Positions 7,930-16,123 of a stretch of DNA of 64,000 bases are shown here, piece by piece (within the stretch, counting starts at the first letter, position 1; each line of letters begins with the position of its first letter). Origin of the DNA: Salinimicrobium sediminis (GTDB lineage Bacteria > Bacteroidota > Bacteroidia > Flavobacteriales > Flavobacteriaceae); NCBI RefSeq assembly GCF_900215295.1, contig NZ_OCMF01000001.1:372001-436000 (forward strand), read 5' to 3'. Made by a program: the position numbers and the translations under genes. The notes under the pieces were generated by a model. The model had not been told where the DNA came from. It was given only the letters and a program-made list of their open reading frames with translations, and did no database searches.

Positions 7930-8910
7930 TTAGTCCTTATACATTACTTTCTTTACTGCTTTGATCACATCATTGTGATTTGGCAACCACTCTTCCAAAA
8001 GAACCGGAGAGTAAGGCGCCGGAGTATCGGCAGTGTTGATCTTCACGATAGGTGCATCAAGGTAATCGAATGCCTGAGACTGTACCTGATAGGTGATCTC
8101 GGTAGCCACGTTGCCAAATGGCCAGGCTTCTTCAAGAATTACCAACCTGTTCGTCTTTTTCACCGATTCCAGGATAGTTTCATGATCCATGGGGCGAATG
8201 GTGCGTAAGTCGATGATCTCACAGGAAATATCTTCTTTCTCCAATTCTTCAGCAGCCTTATAAGCCTGTTTGATGATCTTTCCGAAGGAAACAATTGTAA
8301 CATCTGTACCTTCTCTTTTAATATCTGCTTTTCCGATAGGCAATACGTATTCTTCTTCGGGCACTTCTCCCTTGTCACCGTACATTTGCTCAGACTCCAT
8401 AAAGATCACAGGATCGTCATCGCGAATAGCAGCCTTTAAAAGGCCTTTTGCATCATAAGGATTTGAAGGCACGATCACTTTTAGTCCCGGAGTATTAGCG
8501 TACCAGCTTTCAAAAGCCTGAGAGTGCGTTGCACCCAACTGACCAGCTGAAGCTGTAGGTCCGCGGAAAACTATAGGTATATTGAACTGCCCGCCGCTCA
8601 TTTGTCGCATTTTGGCAGCGTTATTTATGATCTGGTCAATTCCCACCAGGGAAAAGTTGAAGGTCATGAATTCAATAATAGGGCGGTTTCCATTCATGGC
8701 GCTACCTACACCAATCCCCGAAAAACCTAATTCTGAAATAGGAGTATCTATCACCCTGTCCGGGCCAAATTCGTCCAGCATTCCTTTTGAAGCTTTGTAA
8801 GCTCCATTATATTCAGCAACTTCTTCTCCCATAAGGTAGATGGTTTCATCCCTTCTCATCTCCTCGCTCATGGCCTCTGCAATTGCTTCCCTGAATTGGA
8901 TTGTCTTCAT
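7930..8910 (-). CDS. pdhB: Pyruvate dehydrogenase E1 component, beta subunit
   Basis: 326 residues from the start MKTIQFREAIAEAMSEEM; an upstream in-frame ATG would add 11 unconserved residues. The transketolase-like pyrimidine-binding domain (YLMGEEVAEYNGAYKAS, with the catalytic glutamate that activates thiamine diphosphate) is followed by the C-terminal domain (VSFGKIIKQAYKAAEELE). It joins with the E1 alpha subunit to decarboxylate pyruvate and pass the acetyl group to E2 lipoate. The alpha and E2 genes are not adjacent here, as is usual in flavobacteria where the subunits can be scattered. It could also serve a branched-chain 2-oxoacid complex, but the sequence pattern fits pyruvate better. 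Confidence 0.93.
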   Translation of the reverse strand: MKTIQFREAIAEAMSEEMRRDETIYLMGEEVAEYNGAYKASKGMLDEFGPDRVIDTPISELGFSGIGVGSAMNGNRPIIEFMTFNFSLVGIDQIINNAAKMRQMSGGQFNIPIVFRGPTASAGQLGATHSQAFESWYANTPGLKVIVPSNPYDAKGLLKAAIRDDDPVIFMESEQMYGDKGEVPEEEYVLPIGKADIKREGTDVTIVSFGKIIKQAYKAAEELEKEDISCEIIDLRTIRPMDHETILESVKKTNRLVILEEAWPFGNVATEITYQVQSQAFDYLDAPIVKINTADTPAPYSPVLLEEWLPNHNDVIKAVKKVMYKD

Positions 8911-9075
8911 TATGAATTTTTGATTAAAATTTTCGAACCACAAAAATAGTAATTCAAAAAAGGATTACCGACTACTTCAGGACAAAAATTTCTTATGCAT
9001 GCACAGTAATTTTCCTCATGTTTTTCATATCTTCGTAAACCATTTATAAACTTTATTTAAAAAATTCCGAGATAT

Positions 9076-9822
9076 ATGAAAATATTAGTGTGTATTAGTC
9101 ACGTACCTGATACTACCTCGAAGATCAATTTTTCTGAAGGAGATACCAAATTTGATACAGCAGGGGTTCAATTCGTGATCAATCCAAACGACGAATTTGG
9201 CCTTACCAGGGCCATGTGGTTCAAGGAAAAACAAGGCGCCAGCGTAGACGTGGTAAATGTTGGAGGTGCCGAAACAGAACCTACTTTAAGGAAAGCTCTG
9301 GCCATTGGTGCCGATAATGCAATAAGAGTGAATACTCCCGCTACAGATGGTATCTATGTTGCAAAACAACTTGCCAAGGTAGCCCGCGAGGGAGGTTATG
9401 ATCTTATAATCGCCGGTCGGGAATCTATAGATTATAATGGCGGAATGGTTCCCGGAATGCTTGCTGAACTTATAGGAGCTAATTTCGTGAATACCTGTAT
9501 AGGCCTGGAAGTAGAAGGAACTGAAGCTACAGTGGTGCGAGAGATCGATGGCGGTAAAGAAACTTTAAAGACCGGACTACCCCTGGTAGTAGGTGCTCAA
9601 AAAGGAATCGTACAGGAAAGCGATCTTCGTATTCCAAACATGCGCGGGATCATGCAGGCACGTAAAAAGCCGCTTAACGTGGTCGAAGCTGTAGAAGCAG
9701 GAACCCATTCTAAAGCAGTGAAATTCGAAAAACCACAGCCAAAAGGAGACATTAAGCTTATCGATCCCGATAATCTTGATGAGTTGGTGAATTTGCTTCA
9801 CAATGAGGCGAAGGTGATCTAA
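9076..9822 (+). CDS. etfB: Electron transfer flavoprotein, beta subunit
   Basis: 248 residues. It begins MKILVCISHVPDTT, as ETF beta subunits do, and contains the AMP-binding region around IAGRESIDYNGGMVPGMLAE and the ETF-beta signature near VREIDGGKETLKTGLP. Together with EtfA it forms the soluble FAD protein that takes electrons from acyl-CoA and other dehydrogenases to the respiratory chain. etfA follows in the same direction; the spacer between them is a 7-nt repeat array. A TATCTTCG element about 41 bp before the start resembles a -7 box. Confidence 0.96.
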   Translation: MKILVCISHVPDTTSKINFSEGDTKFDTAGVQFVINPNDEFGLTRAMWFKEKQGASVDVVNVGGAETEPTLRKALAIGADNAIRVNTPATDGIYVAKQLAKVAREGGYDLIIAGRESIDYNGGMVPGMLAELIGANFVNTCIGLEVEGTEATVVREIDGGKETLKTGLPLVVGAQKGIVQESDLRIPNMRGIMQARKKPLNVVEAVEAGTHSKAVKFEKPQPKGDIKLIDPDNLDELVNLLHNEAKVI

Positions 9823-9889
9823 GGTCTAAGGTTTTAAGATTAAGGTTTAAGGTTCCAGATTGGGATCTGGAATTTGATAATTGGAATTT
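9820..9889. repeat. Ten heptamers in the etfB-etfA spacer
   Basis: Starting within the etfB stop codon, TAAGGTC TAAGGTT-like and then GGAATTT-like units keep a strict 7-nt step for 70 bases. The array lies inside an apparent operon, leaving only about 12 bases before etfA. Confidence 0.8.
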
Positions 9890-9901
9890 AAAGAAAAAGA
9901 T

Positions 9902-10870
9902 ATGTCAGTTTTAGTATATACAGAATCAGAAGAAGGAAAATTTAAAAAGACCGCATTTGAGGTGGCTTCCTATGCTAAGGGAGTGGCCGATATGTTAGGG
10001 ACAGAGGTCACTGCCGTTTCCTTCGGCGCACAAAGTGCAGGTGACCTTGGAAATTACGGAGTGAGCAAATTGCTTAAGGTGAACGATGAGAAACTTCAGA
10101 AGTTCAACGCAAAAGCCTATGCCGATGCGCTCAAACAAGCTGCCGAAAAAGAAGGCGCAAAAGTAATTGTGCTTAGCCAGAGTGCTAATGCAAAATATTT
10201 GGCTCCCATCTTAGCAGTACAACTGGAAGCAGGATATGCTTCAAATGTGGTGGCGCTTCCGGAAGGAACAGAGCCGCTACAGGTGAAAAGAACCGCTTTT
10301 ACAAATAAAGCATTTAGCTTCACCACTATATCTACAGATGTTAAGATCATTGGTCTTTCAAAAAATGCTTTTGGCTTAAAGGAAAATCAGACACAAACTA
10401 CCGAAGAGGATTTCTCTCCTTCTTTAACAGAAGGTGATTTTGCTGTGAACGTAGTTTCTGTAGATAAAGCAGCAGACAAAGTAACCATTGCCGATGCCGA
10501 GATCGTTGTAAGTGGCGGAAGAGGAATGAAAGGTCCCGAGAATTGGGGAATGCTGGAAGAACTTGCTGAGACCCTTGGGGCCGCAACAGCCTGTTCAAAA
10601 CCTGTGAGTGATATGGGTTGGAGACCGCACAGTGAGCACGTAGGCCAAACAGGAAAACCGGTTGCGGCAAACCTTTATATAGCGGTAGGAATTTCTGGAG
10701 CAATTCAGCACCTGGCAGGGGTTAGTGCCTCCAAAACCAAGGTGGTGATCAATAACGATCCCGAAGCTCCTTTCTTTAAGGCAGCGGACTACGGAGTGGT
10801 TGGAGATGCCTTTGAGATCGTTCCAAAGCTCACCGAAAAATTAAAGGAATTTAAGGCGAATAACGCATAA
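9902..10870 (+). CDS. etfA: Electron transfer flavoprotein, alpha subunit
   Basis: 322 residues from MSVLVYTESEEGKFKK; the frame is open for seven more codons upstream, but that part lies at the repeat array. The C-terminal FAD-binding domain is clear: VSGGRGMKGPENW, RPHSEHVGQTGKPV (the arginine/serine pair near the flavin) and the ETF alpha signature LYIAVGISGAIQHLAG. It pairs with EtfB. An intrinsic terminator closes the unit. Confidence 0.96.
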   Translation: MSVLVYTESEEGKFKKTAFEVASYAKGVADMLGTEVTAVSFGAQSAGDLGNYGVSKLLKVNDEKLQKFNAKAYADALKQAAEKEGAKVIVLSQSANAKYLAPILAVQLEAGYASNVVALPEGTEPLQVKRTAFTNKAFSFTTISTDVKIIGLSKNAFGLKENQTQTTEEDFSPSLTEGDFAVNVVSVDKAADKVTIADAEIVVSGGRGMKGPENWGMLEELAETLGAATACSKPVSDMGWRPHSEHVGQTGKPVAANLYIAVGISGAIQHLAGVSASKTKVVINNDPEAPFFKAADYGVVGDAFEIVPKLTEKLKEFKANNA

Positions 10871-10894
10871 TTTTTATAAATTGCGTGCCGTTAA

Positions 10895-10943
10895 AAGGGC
10901 TGTCTAAAGTAGGTTTTTTGCCCGTTTAGACAGCTTTTTTTTG
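10895..10943 (+). terminator. Intrinsic terminator of etfBA
   Basis: 10-bp stem GCTGTCTAAA/TTTAGACAGC with a 16-base loop and a run of eight T. Confidence 0.85.
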
Positions 10944-10955
10944 TATTTTAGAAGT

Positions 10956-11579
10956 ATGAGTTTAGTGCGCCTTAACATCAAAGGAATTTCTTACAGCCAA
11001 ACCCAGAATGGGGCGTATGCCCTAATTCTCAGCGAGGTGGAAGGAGAACGCAAACTTCCTATTGTTATAGGAGCTTTTGAAGCACAATCTATTGCAATTG
11101 CTCTTGAAAAAGAGATCAAACCTCCCCGCCCCCTCACCCATGACCTATTTAAGAATTTCGCCGACAGGTTTGAAATCGTTGTAAAACAGGTGATCATCCA
11201 TAAATTGGTGGATGGGGTATTCTATTCCAGTCTTATATGTGAACGTGACAAGATCGAAGAGATCATTGATGCAAGGACCAGCGATGCCATTGCACTCGCC
11301 CTTAGGTTCCAGGCTCCCATTTTCACTTATAAGAACATTTTAGACAAGGCCGGGATCTATTTAAAGGGAGATGCAGGCAAAGAAGCAGAAGAAGAGCAGC
11401 AAAAGGAAAATATTATTGTAGACGAACTATTTTCCAACGAAGTAGAAATTAAGAGTGACAGACCGGATTATAAAAAATTATCTCTCAACGAACTCAATAA
11501 CATGTTAGATCAGGCCGTAAAGAGCGAAGATTACGAAAAAGCGGCCCGCATTCGAGATGAGATCTCCAAGCGAAAATAA
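10956..11579 (+). CDS. Bifunctional nuclease (DUF151) domain protein with UVR motif
   Basis: 207 residues from MSLVRLNIKGISYSQ; a further upstream frame would overlap the etfA terminator. The first 140 residues are the bifunctional nuclease domain (LPIVIGAFEAQSIAIALE, then DARTSDAIALALRF). The last 35 residues (LNELNNMLDQAVKSEDYEKAARIRDEI) form a UVR/UvrB-C-like helical hairpin. The plant and archaeal relatives degrade RNA and DNA in vitro, but the bacterial role is unsettled. It is 12 bp from the nucleoside transporter gene, so the pair may serve nucleic acid breakdown and nucleoside uptake. Confidence 0.88.
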   Translation: MSLVRLNIKGISYSQTQNGAYALILSEVEGERKLPIVIGAFEAQSIAIALEKEIKPPRPLTHDLFKNFADRFEIVVKQVIIHKLVDGVFYSSLICERDKIEEIIDARTSDAIALALRFQAPIFTYKNILDKAGIYLKGDAGKEAEEEQQKENIIVDELFSNEVEIKSDRPDYKKLSLNELNNMLDQAVKSEDYEKAARIRDEISKRK

Positions 11580-11591
11580 CTCCCCCCTTTT

Positions 11592-13304
11592 ATGAATAAA
11601 ATCTGGTACTGCCTGTTCCTGATCTTCTTCGGAATTTCCTTCTCTTTTGCCCAAACTATTTCTAAAACCTGGAACTTTGAAGCTGTTGAAGACAGTACCA
11701 AAAATGCCTTTTTTGAGGTCTCTCCCGGGAATGATTATCTAAAACTCGACAAAGGAAGTTTCCAACTGAAGCTTACCCAATCTGAAGCGCCTGCTGCCAC
11801 CGGGAATTACGTATTCCAAAATGAAGTTCTGGTTCTTTTTCATGACACTCCGCCGGACAGTATTCAGAATTTTAAAGTCACTACTCTTACAGATTCTACA
11901 CTTGTACTTTCTTCCCGTAATGCACAATACTCTTTAACAGAAGTTCCCCAAACCATTGAGGAAGTTCTTCCCGTGGAAACCGCAAAGCAAATGATCCCCA
12001 ATGCAGGCTTTACATTTGAAAGCTTTTGGAGAGGTGCCATTGGAATGATATCACTTATTTTGCTTGCATTCCTTTTCAGCAGCAACAAAAGAGCCATCAA
12101 CTGGAAAACAGTGCTGGTAGGTCTTGCAGCCCAGCTTTTACTCGCTATCGGAGTTCTCCAGGTAGAAGTTGTTCAGAATATATTTGAATTTGTAGGGGGA
12201 ATTTTTGTCCTGATCCTCGATTTTACCGCAGCAGGAAGTGAATTTCTTTTAGGCGGCTTAATGGATGTGAACAGCTATGGCTTTATTTTTCTTTTCCAGG
12301 TGTTGCCAACCATCATTTTCTTTTCTGCCCTAACCTCTGTACTATTTTACCTGGGAGTGATCCAGGTGGTGGTAAAAGGAATGGCATGGGTACTCACAAA
12401 ATTAATGGGCATTTCGGGTCCCGAAAGTTTAAGTGTGGCAGGAAATATCTTTTTAGGACAAACTGAAGCCCCACTTATGATCAAGGCTTACCTGGAGAGA
12501 ATGACGCGTTCAGAAATACTGCTTGTAATGGTAGGTGGAATGGCCACGGTAGCCGGGGGAGTGCTTGCTGCTTACATCGGCTTTTTAGGAGGGGATGACC
12601 CGCAGTTAAGATTGGAATTTGCGAAGCACCTGTTGGCAGCTTCAGTAATGGCAGCGCCCGGAGCTATCGTAGTTTCCAAGATCCTTTATCCGCAGCAACA
12701 GGAAATTGATTCCAACGTAGAGGTTTCTTCGGAAAAAATTGGTTCCAATATTCTTGATGCCATTGCAAACGGTACGACGGAAGGTCTAAAACTCGCAGCA
12801 AACGTGGCAGCGATGCTGTTGGTTTTTATAGCTTTTATTGCCCTTATCAATTACGTGCTGGGGTGGATTGGCGACTGGACCACCTTAAACGCATTAATGG
12901 CTGAAAATACTCCTTACGCCAAGTTATCGCTGGAATCTCTTTTAGGACTGGTCTTCGCACCACTTATGTGGTTGATTGGAGTCGCCACCGAAGATATGAT
13001 GCTCATGGGACAGCTCCTGGGTATCAAATTGGCAGCAAGTGAATTTGTAGGTTACATTCAGCTTGCAGAGCTAAAGAATCCGGTGAATGCCTTGAGCCTT
13101 ACCTATGAAAAATCCATCATTATGGCCACCTATATGCTGTGCGGATTTGCAAATTTCGCCTCTATAGGAATACAGATCAGGGGAATTGGCTCCCTGGCCC
13201 CCGGGCAGCGCAGGACCTTATCTGAATTCGGAATGAAAGCCCTTATTGGCGGTACCATTGCTTCCCTGCTTTCGGCAACTATTGCAGGAATGATCATTGG
13301 GTAA
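11592..13304 (+). CDS. Concentrative nucleoside transporter (NupC/CNT) with extra N-terminal domain
   Basis: 570 residues. The CNT core (from about residue 150) has the gate, nucleoside recognition and C-terminal parts: VGLAAQLLLAIGV, SVAGNIFLGQTEAPLMIK, ANGTTEGLKLAANVAAMLL and YMLCGFANFASIGIQ. CNT proteins import nucleosides with Na+ or H+. Before the core lies a signal-peptide-like segment (1-20) and a roughly 110-residue beta-rich domain with alternating strands (SKTWNFEAVEDSTK through SLTEVP), which would sit in the periplasm. It resembles the lipocalin-like domains of Bacteroidota, but I cannot name it firmly. Likely co-transcribed with the nuclease-like gene upstream. Confidence 0.93.
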   Translation: MNKIWYCLFLIFFGISFSFAQTISKTWNFEAVEDSTKNAFFEVSPGNDYLKLDKGSFQLKLTQSEAPAATGNYVFQNEVLVLFHDTPPDSIQNFKVTTLTDSTLVLSSRNAQYSLTEVPQTIEEVLPVETAKQMIPNAGFTFESFWRGAIGMISLILLAFLFSSNKRAINWKTVLVGLAAQLLLAIGVLQVEVVQNIFEFVGGIFVLILDFTAAGSEFLLGGLMDVNSYGFIFLFQVLPTIIFFSALTSVLFYLGVIQVVVKGMAWVLTKLMGISGPESLSVAGNIFLGQTEAPLMIKAYLERMTRSEILLVMVGGMATVAGGVLAAYIGFLGGDDPQLRLEFAKHLLAASVMAAPGAIVVSKILYPQQQEIDSNVEVSSEKIGSNILDAIANGTTEGLKLAANVAAMLLVFIAFIALINYVLGWIGDWTTLNALMAENTPYAKLSLESLLGLVFAPLMWLIGVATEDMMLMGQLLGIKLAASEFVGYIQLAELKNPVNALSLTYEKSIIMATYMLCGFANFASIGIQIRGIGSLAPGQRRTLSEFGMKALIGGTIASLLSATIAGMIIG

Positions 13305-13509
13305 TTTGCATTTGTAGCTCCTGAAGGATTCAGAAACCAAAAGCCAGGTGTCAGGATTTTTAGGAGTTGGACTCAATTCAAAAATCGGTATACTTTATTC
13401 TAAATGCGATAGTTAATAAGTCTGTAAAAACTCAATTTCCTAATTAACTTTTTTAATCGGACTAGTTTTCTATTTTAGCTGAAGATCAGTTGAAAAATCC
13501 TTTTTCGAC

Positions 13510-13534
13510 CTGCAAGGTTTCCAAAACCTTGCAG
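13510..13534. repeat. CTGCAAGGTT inverted repeat
   Basis: Perfect 10-bp stem, 5-base loop, 20 bp before thyA. It belongs to a set of palindromes with AGGTT/AACCT centres also seen at 18815, 22421 and 55576. Without a T-run it is not a terminator as it stands. Otherwise the 250-bp gap before thyA shows nothing I can name. Confidence 0.7.
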
Positions 13535-13554
13535 ATTAGCAAATAGTTAAAAAC

Positions 13555-14379
13555 ATGAAGCAGTACCACGACCTTATAAAGCATGTTCTGGAAAATGGAA
13601 ATGAAAAAGGGGACCGCACCGGCACCGGCACCAAAAGTGTGTTTGGATACCAGATGCGTTTTGACCTTAGCGAAGGTTTTCCCATGGTCACCACCAAAAA
13701 ACTCCACCTTAAATCGATCATATATGAATTGCTGTGGTTTCTTAACGGTGATACCAACATCAAATATTTACAGGAGAACGGGGTACGCATCTGGAATGAA
13801 TGGGCAGATGAAAAGGGAGACCTTGGCCCGGTTTACGGTCATCAATGGCGTAACTGGAACAGTGAAGACATCGACCAGATCAGGGAAATTGTAGAGACCC
13901 TTAAAAAGAATCCCAACAGTCGCCGAATGCTGGTTACTGCCTGGAATCCTTCAGTTTTACCCGACACTTCCAAAAGCTTTTCAGAAAATGTAGCAAACGG
14001 AAAAGCCGCCCTTCCCCCCTGTCATGCCTTCTTTCAGTTCTATGTGGCCGATGGAAAATTATCCTGTCAGCTTTACCAGCGTAGTGCAGACATCTTCCTT
14101 GGGGTGCCTTTCAATATTGCGTCCTATGCCCTCCTCACTATGATGATGGCCCAGGTTTGCGGCTATGAGCCCGGAGATTTTATCCATACCTTTGGAGATG
14201 CCCATATTTACAACAACCACCTGGAGCAGGTAAACCTGCAGTTATCGAGAGATTTCCGGCCTTTACCTACTATGAAACTCAACCCCGAGGTGAAGAATAT
14301 TTTTGATTTTAAGTTTGAAGATTTTATATTGGAAAATTATGATCCGCATCCTGCCATAAAAGGTCGGGTCGCAGTATAA
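13555..14379 (+). CDS. thyA: Thymidylate synthase
   Basis: 274 residues with the classic ThyA pattern: [12 protein letters not shown] near the N-terminus, [11 protein letters not shown], the nucleophile cysteine in [13 protein letters not shown] (about residue 159), [18 protein letters not shown] and [12 protein letters not shown]. It converts dUMP to dTMP using methylene-tetrahydrofolate, producing dihydrofolate. The matching dihydrofolate reductase gene lies about 6 kb downstream in another unit rather than next to it. Cytoplasmic. Confidence 0.98.
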   Translation: MKQYHDLIKHVLENGNEKGDRTGTGTKSVFGYQMRFDLSEGFPMVTTKKLHLKSIIYELLWFLNGDTNIKYLQENGVRIWNEWADEKGDLGPVYGHQWRNWNSEDIDQIREIVETLKKNPNSRRMLVTAWNPSVLPDTSKSFSENVANGKAALPPCHAFFQFYVADGKLSCQLYQRSADIFLGVPFNIASYALLTMMMAQVCGYEPGDFIHTFGDAHIYNNHLEQVNLQLSRDFRPLPTMKLNPEVKNIFDFKFEDFILENYDPHPAIKGRVAV

Positions 14380-14408
14380 TTTTTTTAATCTAAAATTTTT
14401 TAAACACT

Positions 14409-14783
14409 ATGAAGAAGTTCCTTGTTATCACATGTTTTTTATTCGGCGGTATCGCAGCAGCACAGGCACAGCAAACCTCACCCGTTTGGCCCGGATGCGA
14501 AGAAGTTGAAGATCAATCAAAATGTTTTAACGAAAAACTGGCAGAACACGTAAGGAACAACTACGAATTTCCCATGAAAGGCAATGAATACATTCGTGGA
14601 AAAGTGACGGTTTCCTTTGATGTCACGGAAAACGGAGAAGTAGTTGTAAAATCTGTAGAAGGTCCGAAGCCAGAAGTGAACGCCGCGGCAAGAAAAATGC
14701 TTGAAAAAATTCCCGACATGAAGCCGGGTACGCTAAACGGAGAACCCGATACGCGGAATTTCACAACCACCTATCAGTTCTAG
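14409..14783 (+). CDS. Periplasmic TonB C-terminal-like protein, copy 1
   Basis: 124 residues with a cleavable signal peptide (ends AQAQQ). The mature part starts with SPVWPGCEEVEDQSKCF, a Bacteroidota motif normally found just before the TonB C-terminal domain, and continues as that domain (RGKVTVSFDVTENGEVV, KIPDMKPGTLNGEP). TonB itself has a membrane anchor and a Pro-rich spacer; here both are missing, so the protein is a free periplasmic domain. The two cysteines, 9 residues apart, could form a disulfide. First of three tandem relatives. No partner is known. Confidence 0.8.
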   Translation: MKKFLVITCFLFGGIAAAQAQQTSPVWPGCEEVEDQSKCFNEKLAEHVRNNYEFPMKGNEYIRGKVTVSFDVTENGEVVVKSVEGPKPEVNAAARKMLEKIPDMKPGTLNGEPDTRNFTTTYQF

Positions 14784-14797
14784 GTGATAAAACCTAA

Positions 14798-15214
14798 ATG
14801 ATGAAAAAAATATTTTTAATACTGTTCCTTTTCACTGGTGCTGCTTCTTTTGCACAGGATGGTGTGAATTTCTCAAAGAATACCATGACCACCAAAGAAG
14901 TGCCACCGGTTTGGCCGGGCTGTGAAAATTCAAAAGCATCTTCTAAAGCCTGTTTTAAAGAAAAGCTTACCCAGCATCTAAAGGAGCATTACCGTTATGC
15001 ACGCGATGCAGAAGGGAATATCATCAGGGGGAAATCTGTGGTTTCCTTTGTGATCAATGAAGAAGGAAGACCCGTGATCACCAAAGTAGAAGGGCCGGAA
15101 AAAGCATTGAATGAAGAAGCAAAGAAGATCATTCTTGCCATTCCACAAATGAAGCCGGGAGAACTGGCAGGAAAGCCTACTGCCATCAAATATAAAGTTC
15201 CCTTCACCTTCTAA
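14798..15214 (+). CDS. Periplasmic TonB C-terminal-like protein, copy 2
   Basis: 138 residues with a signal peptide (ends ASFAQ). It repeats the layout of the preceding gene: PPVWPGCENSKASSKACF followed by the TonB-C-like fold (RGKSVVSFVINEEGRPV, AIPQMKPGELAGKP). It is clearly paralogous, with about a third to half of positions shared by eye. The gap to copy 1 is 14 bp, so they should be co-transcribed. Confidence 0.8.
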   Translation: MMKKIFLILFLFTGAASFAQDGVNFSKNTMTTKEVPPVWPGCENSKASSKACFKEKLTQHLKEHYRYARDAEGNIIRGKSVVSFVINEEGRPVITKVEGPEKALNEEAKKIILAIPQMKPGELAGKPTAIKYKVPFTF

Positions 15215-15224
15215 AATCAGGTCT

Positions 15225-16007
15225 TTGAAAAATATTTTTTTAGTCATTGCCTTACTCTTTTCTTCGGAAATATTTTCGCAGGAAAATGGAGCACAGGGAG
15301 GTTTTATTCATTTGTCTAAAGTGGAAAAACCTCCCTTGTCATCAGATTGTAAAGTAAGTACTGCTTTATGCACAGCAAATTTGATCGAAAGCTTTTTGGT
15401 CAGAAATATCACCTCGGCAGGTGCCCTTACCACAGGAACTTCAGGTAAAACTGAAATAACAACTAAGGTAATTATCGACACTCTGGGCCAGATAAGTTGG
15501 GCTTCCATTAAAGGTATTCCTTTAGAAACAGGAAAAAAACTTGCAGAACGATTGAAAGAAATGCCTGCCTTTGCTCCCGGCGAACATAATGGGCAAAAAA
15601 CAAATGTGATCGTTGATCTCATTACTCCATTTCACTTCTGGGAAAAAGAGAATTTTTCTTCAGAAGCTGTTCATTATTCAAACGCAGACTCAAAAGCCAT
15701 GTGGCATCGCTGTCGGAAAAAAGAAGACGAAAATTGCACTCCTCTGGAGATTCATGATTGGATGAGCAAAAGGATCAATTTGGATAAGGTGACAGAGCCG
15801 GGGTTCTATGCGTTCACCACGAGTTTGGTATTAAACGAGACAGGGAATGTGAGCAGAATAGCATTTCATGGAGGGACAGACAATCTGGCCAGTGAAATTA
15901 TAGATAAATTGCAGAAACTGCCTCAATTTGAACCTGCTAAAAATGAAGATAAGGCAATATCAACCTATTTTATTATTCCAATGACATTGCAAAAAAGTGC
16001 TCAATAG
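15225..16007 (+). CDS. Periplasmic TonB C-terminal-like protein with two degenerate domains, copy 3
   Basis: 260 residues from a TTG start (MKNIFLVIALLF), 10 bp behind copy 2. After the signal peptide come two successive divergent copies of the same unit. The first has LSSDCKVSTALCTANLIESF, then EMPAFAPGEHNGQK; the second has MWHRCRKKEDENCTPLEIHDW, then KLPQFEPAKNEDK. The cysteine pair and the final proline-containing strand are kept in both, while the WPG signature has decayed. This suggests duplication inside the cluster. Function unknown. Confidence 0.7.
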   Translation: MKNIFLVIALLFSSEIFSQENGAQGGFIHLSKVEKPPLSSDCKVSTALCTANLIESFLVRNITSAGALTTGTSGKTEITTKVIIDTLGQISWASIKGIPLETGKKLAERLKEMPAFAPGEHNGQKTNVIVDLITPFHFWEKENFSSEAVHYSNADSKAMWHRCRKKEDENCTPLEIHDWMSKRINLDKVTEPGFYAFTTSLVLNETGNVSRIAFHGGTDNLASEIIDKLQKLPQFEPAKNEDKAISTYFIIPMTLQKSAQ

Positions 16008-16057
16008 CGGGCGTTCTATGTTAGTATTCCTTTAACTAAAAGGGAATTATAATATTT

Positions 16058-16065
16058 TATATTTG
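16058..16065 (+). promoter_or_regulatory. -7 promoter element before egtD
   Basis: TATATTTG matches TAnnTTTG. No clear TTTG lies at -33. It directly abuts the hairpin that ends the upstream cluster, so the egtD transcript would start within that hairpin. Confidence 0.4.
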
Positions 16066-16098
16066 AAGGAAGCCACCCGGCTTCCTTCTTTGGTTTTA
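16065..16098 (+). terminator. Terminator of the TonB-C-like cluster
   Basis: 10-bp stem GAAGGAAGCC/GGCTTCCTTC, 4-base loop, followed by a T-rich stretch. Confidence 0.65.
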
Positions 16099-16123
16099 AC
16101 CAGAGCGCGCAAAACATTTCTAT

